A stretch of 64,000 bases of DNA from Moellerella sp963519845. GTDB taxonomy: Bacteria; Pseudomonadota; Gammaproteobacteria; Enterobacterales; Enterobacteriaceae. The notes below the pieces were generated by a model. It was given only the letters and a program-made list of their open reading frames with translations. It searched no databases and was not told where the DNA came from. The stretch covers positions 124,001-188,000 of the forward strand of contig CAUQNX010000003.1 of assembly GCA_963519845.1 (NCBI GenBank), read 5' to 3'. Both the position numbers and the translations under genes were made by a program. Shown here piece by piece: positions 63,058 to 64,000 of the stretch (position 1 is the first letter of the stretch; each line of letters begins with the position of its first letter).

Positions 63058-64000
63058 TTAAAACTCAAATTGATAGAGGAGATCTAATGCTTGGTTAACA
63101 CCAGACACGGCTTCCAAATATAACTTTGGCATGACTCGATAACGTAACGTTAATGTGGCTAGTGAGTCAAATATACCCACTCCATATTTGATCTGTAAAT
63201 CATTAGTTAGCTTACCACTGACAACAACTTGTGACTTATCTCCCACACCTTGGGTATCGAGAGCCAGATCGGAGACGCCAAAGGTTTCACCGATACGTCC
63301 AACCAACTGACCACTTTGCGCTGCCGCTAAGCCAATCAGCATAGAGGTCATTTGTGAACCATTACTGTCACCGCTTTCTAAACCTTCACCGCGTAACAGA
63401 TAAGAGAGCGCTTCTTGCTGAGTTTTTACCGGATCAGAGAAGATTTCGACTTTTGGCTTATCGGCCAGGCCCGTTACCCTAACACCGGCTATCACACCGT
63501 CAGCGGTATTATCTGGATTACGAATCGCTTCGATATTCAAGAATGGCTGATCCGCAGGGCCTGAGAACTGAATTTGCCCTTTGCGTACAATCAGATCTTG
63601 CCCATAAGCTTGGAAACGGCCAGATGGAATATCCACACGCCCATTGAGCTTCAATCCCTGCTTATCTTGCAGAACATTTAATAATCCGGTCAAACGCGCC
63701 TTCAAACCGAAAGCATCCAACTGTACGTCATCACCAATTTTGATGGATAAATTCGCGAGGATTGGGATAACCGTCTCACTTTCAGTAATAGGTTTGAGAT
63801 TTTTATCGAGCATCACTTCATCAGATGATACCCCTACCGCAGATTCTGGTAGCTCTTGCACTTTAATGCGTGCCCATGGAATATTGACGCTACCATCCAG
63901 CTTCAGCAAGCTTGGAGAGGCTTCAAACACCAGATCAGGTTCGACATCAATACGAATCATTGGCGGTAGTGCAACTCTTAGCTTGCTACCCTTCGCCATC
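63058..64000 (-). CDS. tamB: Translocation and assembly module protein TamB, C-terminal part (cut by the window)
   Basis: Only the last 314 or so codons of a protein that normally exceeds 1200 residues are present; the gene continues past the right edge, and the Met near 63999 is not the start. The visible part is the DUF490/TamB C-terminal domain with beta-strand repeats (LKLNGRVDIPSGRFQAYGQDLIVRKGQ, VRVTGLADKPKVEIFSDP) and ends in LLYQFEF with a C-terminal aromatic, as expected for contact with TamA. TamB spans the periplasm and takes part in phospholipid transport and outer-membrane assembly. Confidence 0.93.
   Translation of the reverse strand, partial: MAKGSKLRVALPPMIRIDVEPDLVFEASPSLLKLDGSVNIPWARIKVQELPESAVGVSSDEVMLDKNLKPITESETVIPILANLSIKIGDDVQLDAFGLKARLTGLLNVLQDKQGLKLNGRVDIPSGRFQAYGQDLIVRKGQIQFSGPADQPFLNIEAIRNPDNTADGVIAGVRVTGLADKPKVEIFSDPVKTQQEALSYLLRGEGLESGDSNGSQMTSMLIGLAAAQSGQLVGRIGETFGVSDLALDTQGVGDKSQVVVSGKLTNDLQIKYGVGIFDSLATLTLRYRVMPKLYLEAVSGVNQALDLLYQFEF

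Overview
The window is a stretch of core chromosome from a fairly AT-rich gammaproteobacterium of the order Enterobacterales. Gene content and local order follow Escherichia coli blocks closely (lptG-lptF/pepA-holC-valS; rraB/argF; pyrL-pyrB-pyrI-ridA; ubiT/ubiU-ubiV; nlpI to secG; ftsH/rlmE/yhbY/greA/dacB; obgE-rpmA-rplU/ispB; mdh/argR; tamB-ytfP/ppa). The blocks are joined differently from E. coli, which suggests a lineage outside the Enterobacteriaceae proper (Budviciaceae, Yersiniaceae or Morganellaceae type). That placement is an inference. There is no rRNA operon, insertion sequence, integrase, CRISPR array or intact prophage.

Layout. 0-9.3 kb: a 28-residue glycine-zipper membrane peptide, AmpH, the LPS transport permeases LptG/LptF, and divergent pepA-holC-valS. 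9.3-13.3 kb: RraB, then arginine and pyrimidine synthesis (argF with paired ARG boxes; pyrLBI with a UTP-type attenuator; ridA). 13.3-17.0 kb: an accessory nucleoside locus with a nucleoside:H+ symporter-like MFS protein, a trimeric purine nucleoside phosphorylase and a divergent ROK regulator. 17.2-24.4 kb: an anaerobic block with nrdDG (FNR-like, NrdR and DnaA motifs upstream), yhbP, a DUF1471 protein, yhbQ, yhbS and the oxygen-independent ubiquinone genes ubiT and ubiUV. 24.4-27.7 kb: an HlyD-type adaptor and two ABC-2 permeases without an ATPase. 28-30.4 kb: the pyruvate-sensing pair BtsS/BtsR. 30.4-53.3 kb: a long, mostly leftward housekeeping run for translation, RNA decay and envelope (deaD, yrbN, nlpI, pnp, rpsO, truB, rbfA, infB, nusA, rimP, two tRNAs, secG, glmM, folP, ftsH, rlmE, greA, obgE, rpmA, rplU), with yhbY and dacB on the plus strand. 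53.6-56.5 kb: ispB, then two tandem Mu c/MuA-type DNA-binding proteins facing a Ner-like protein (SfsB) across a 534-bp AT-rich gap. 56.4-64 kb: mdh, argR, mpl, fbp, ppa, a methyltransferase, ytfP and the 3' part of tamB.

The most unusual segment is 54.6-56.5 kb. Its layout is that of the phage Mu lysogeny switch (c repressor leftward, ner rightward), but no transposase or other phage gene is present. Upstream of the ner-like gene lie four copies of a CTGTTATT-type motif arranged as two inverted pairs, and a perfect CTGTTATAACAG palindrome lies beyond that gene, next to the mdh stop. This looks like a domesticated, possibly autoregulated switch. Other points worth checking are an initiator tRNA gene ending in CCT instead of CCA, two perfect DnaA boxes upstream of nrdD, a PurR-like box over the pyrLBI -35 element, and the ATPase-less export operon.
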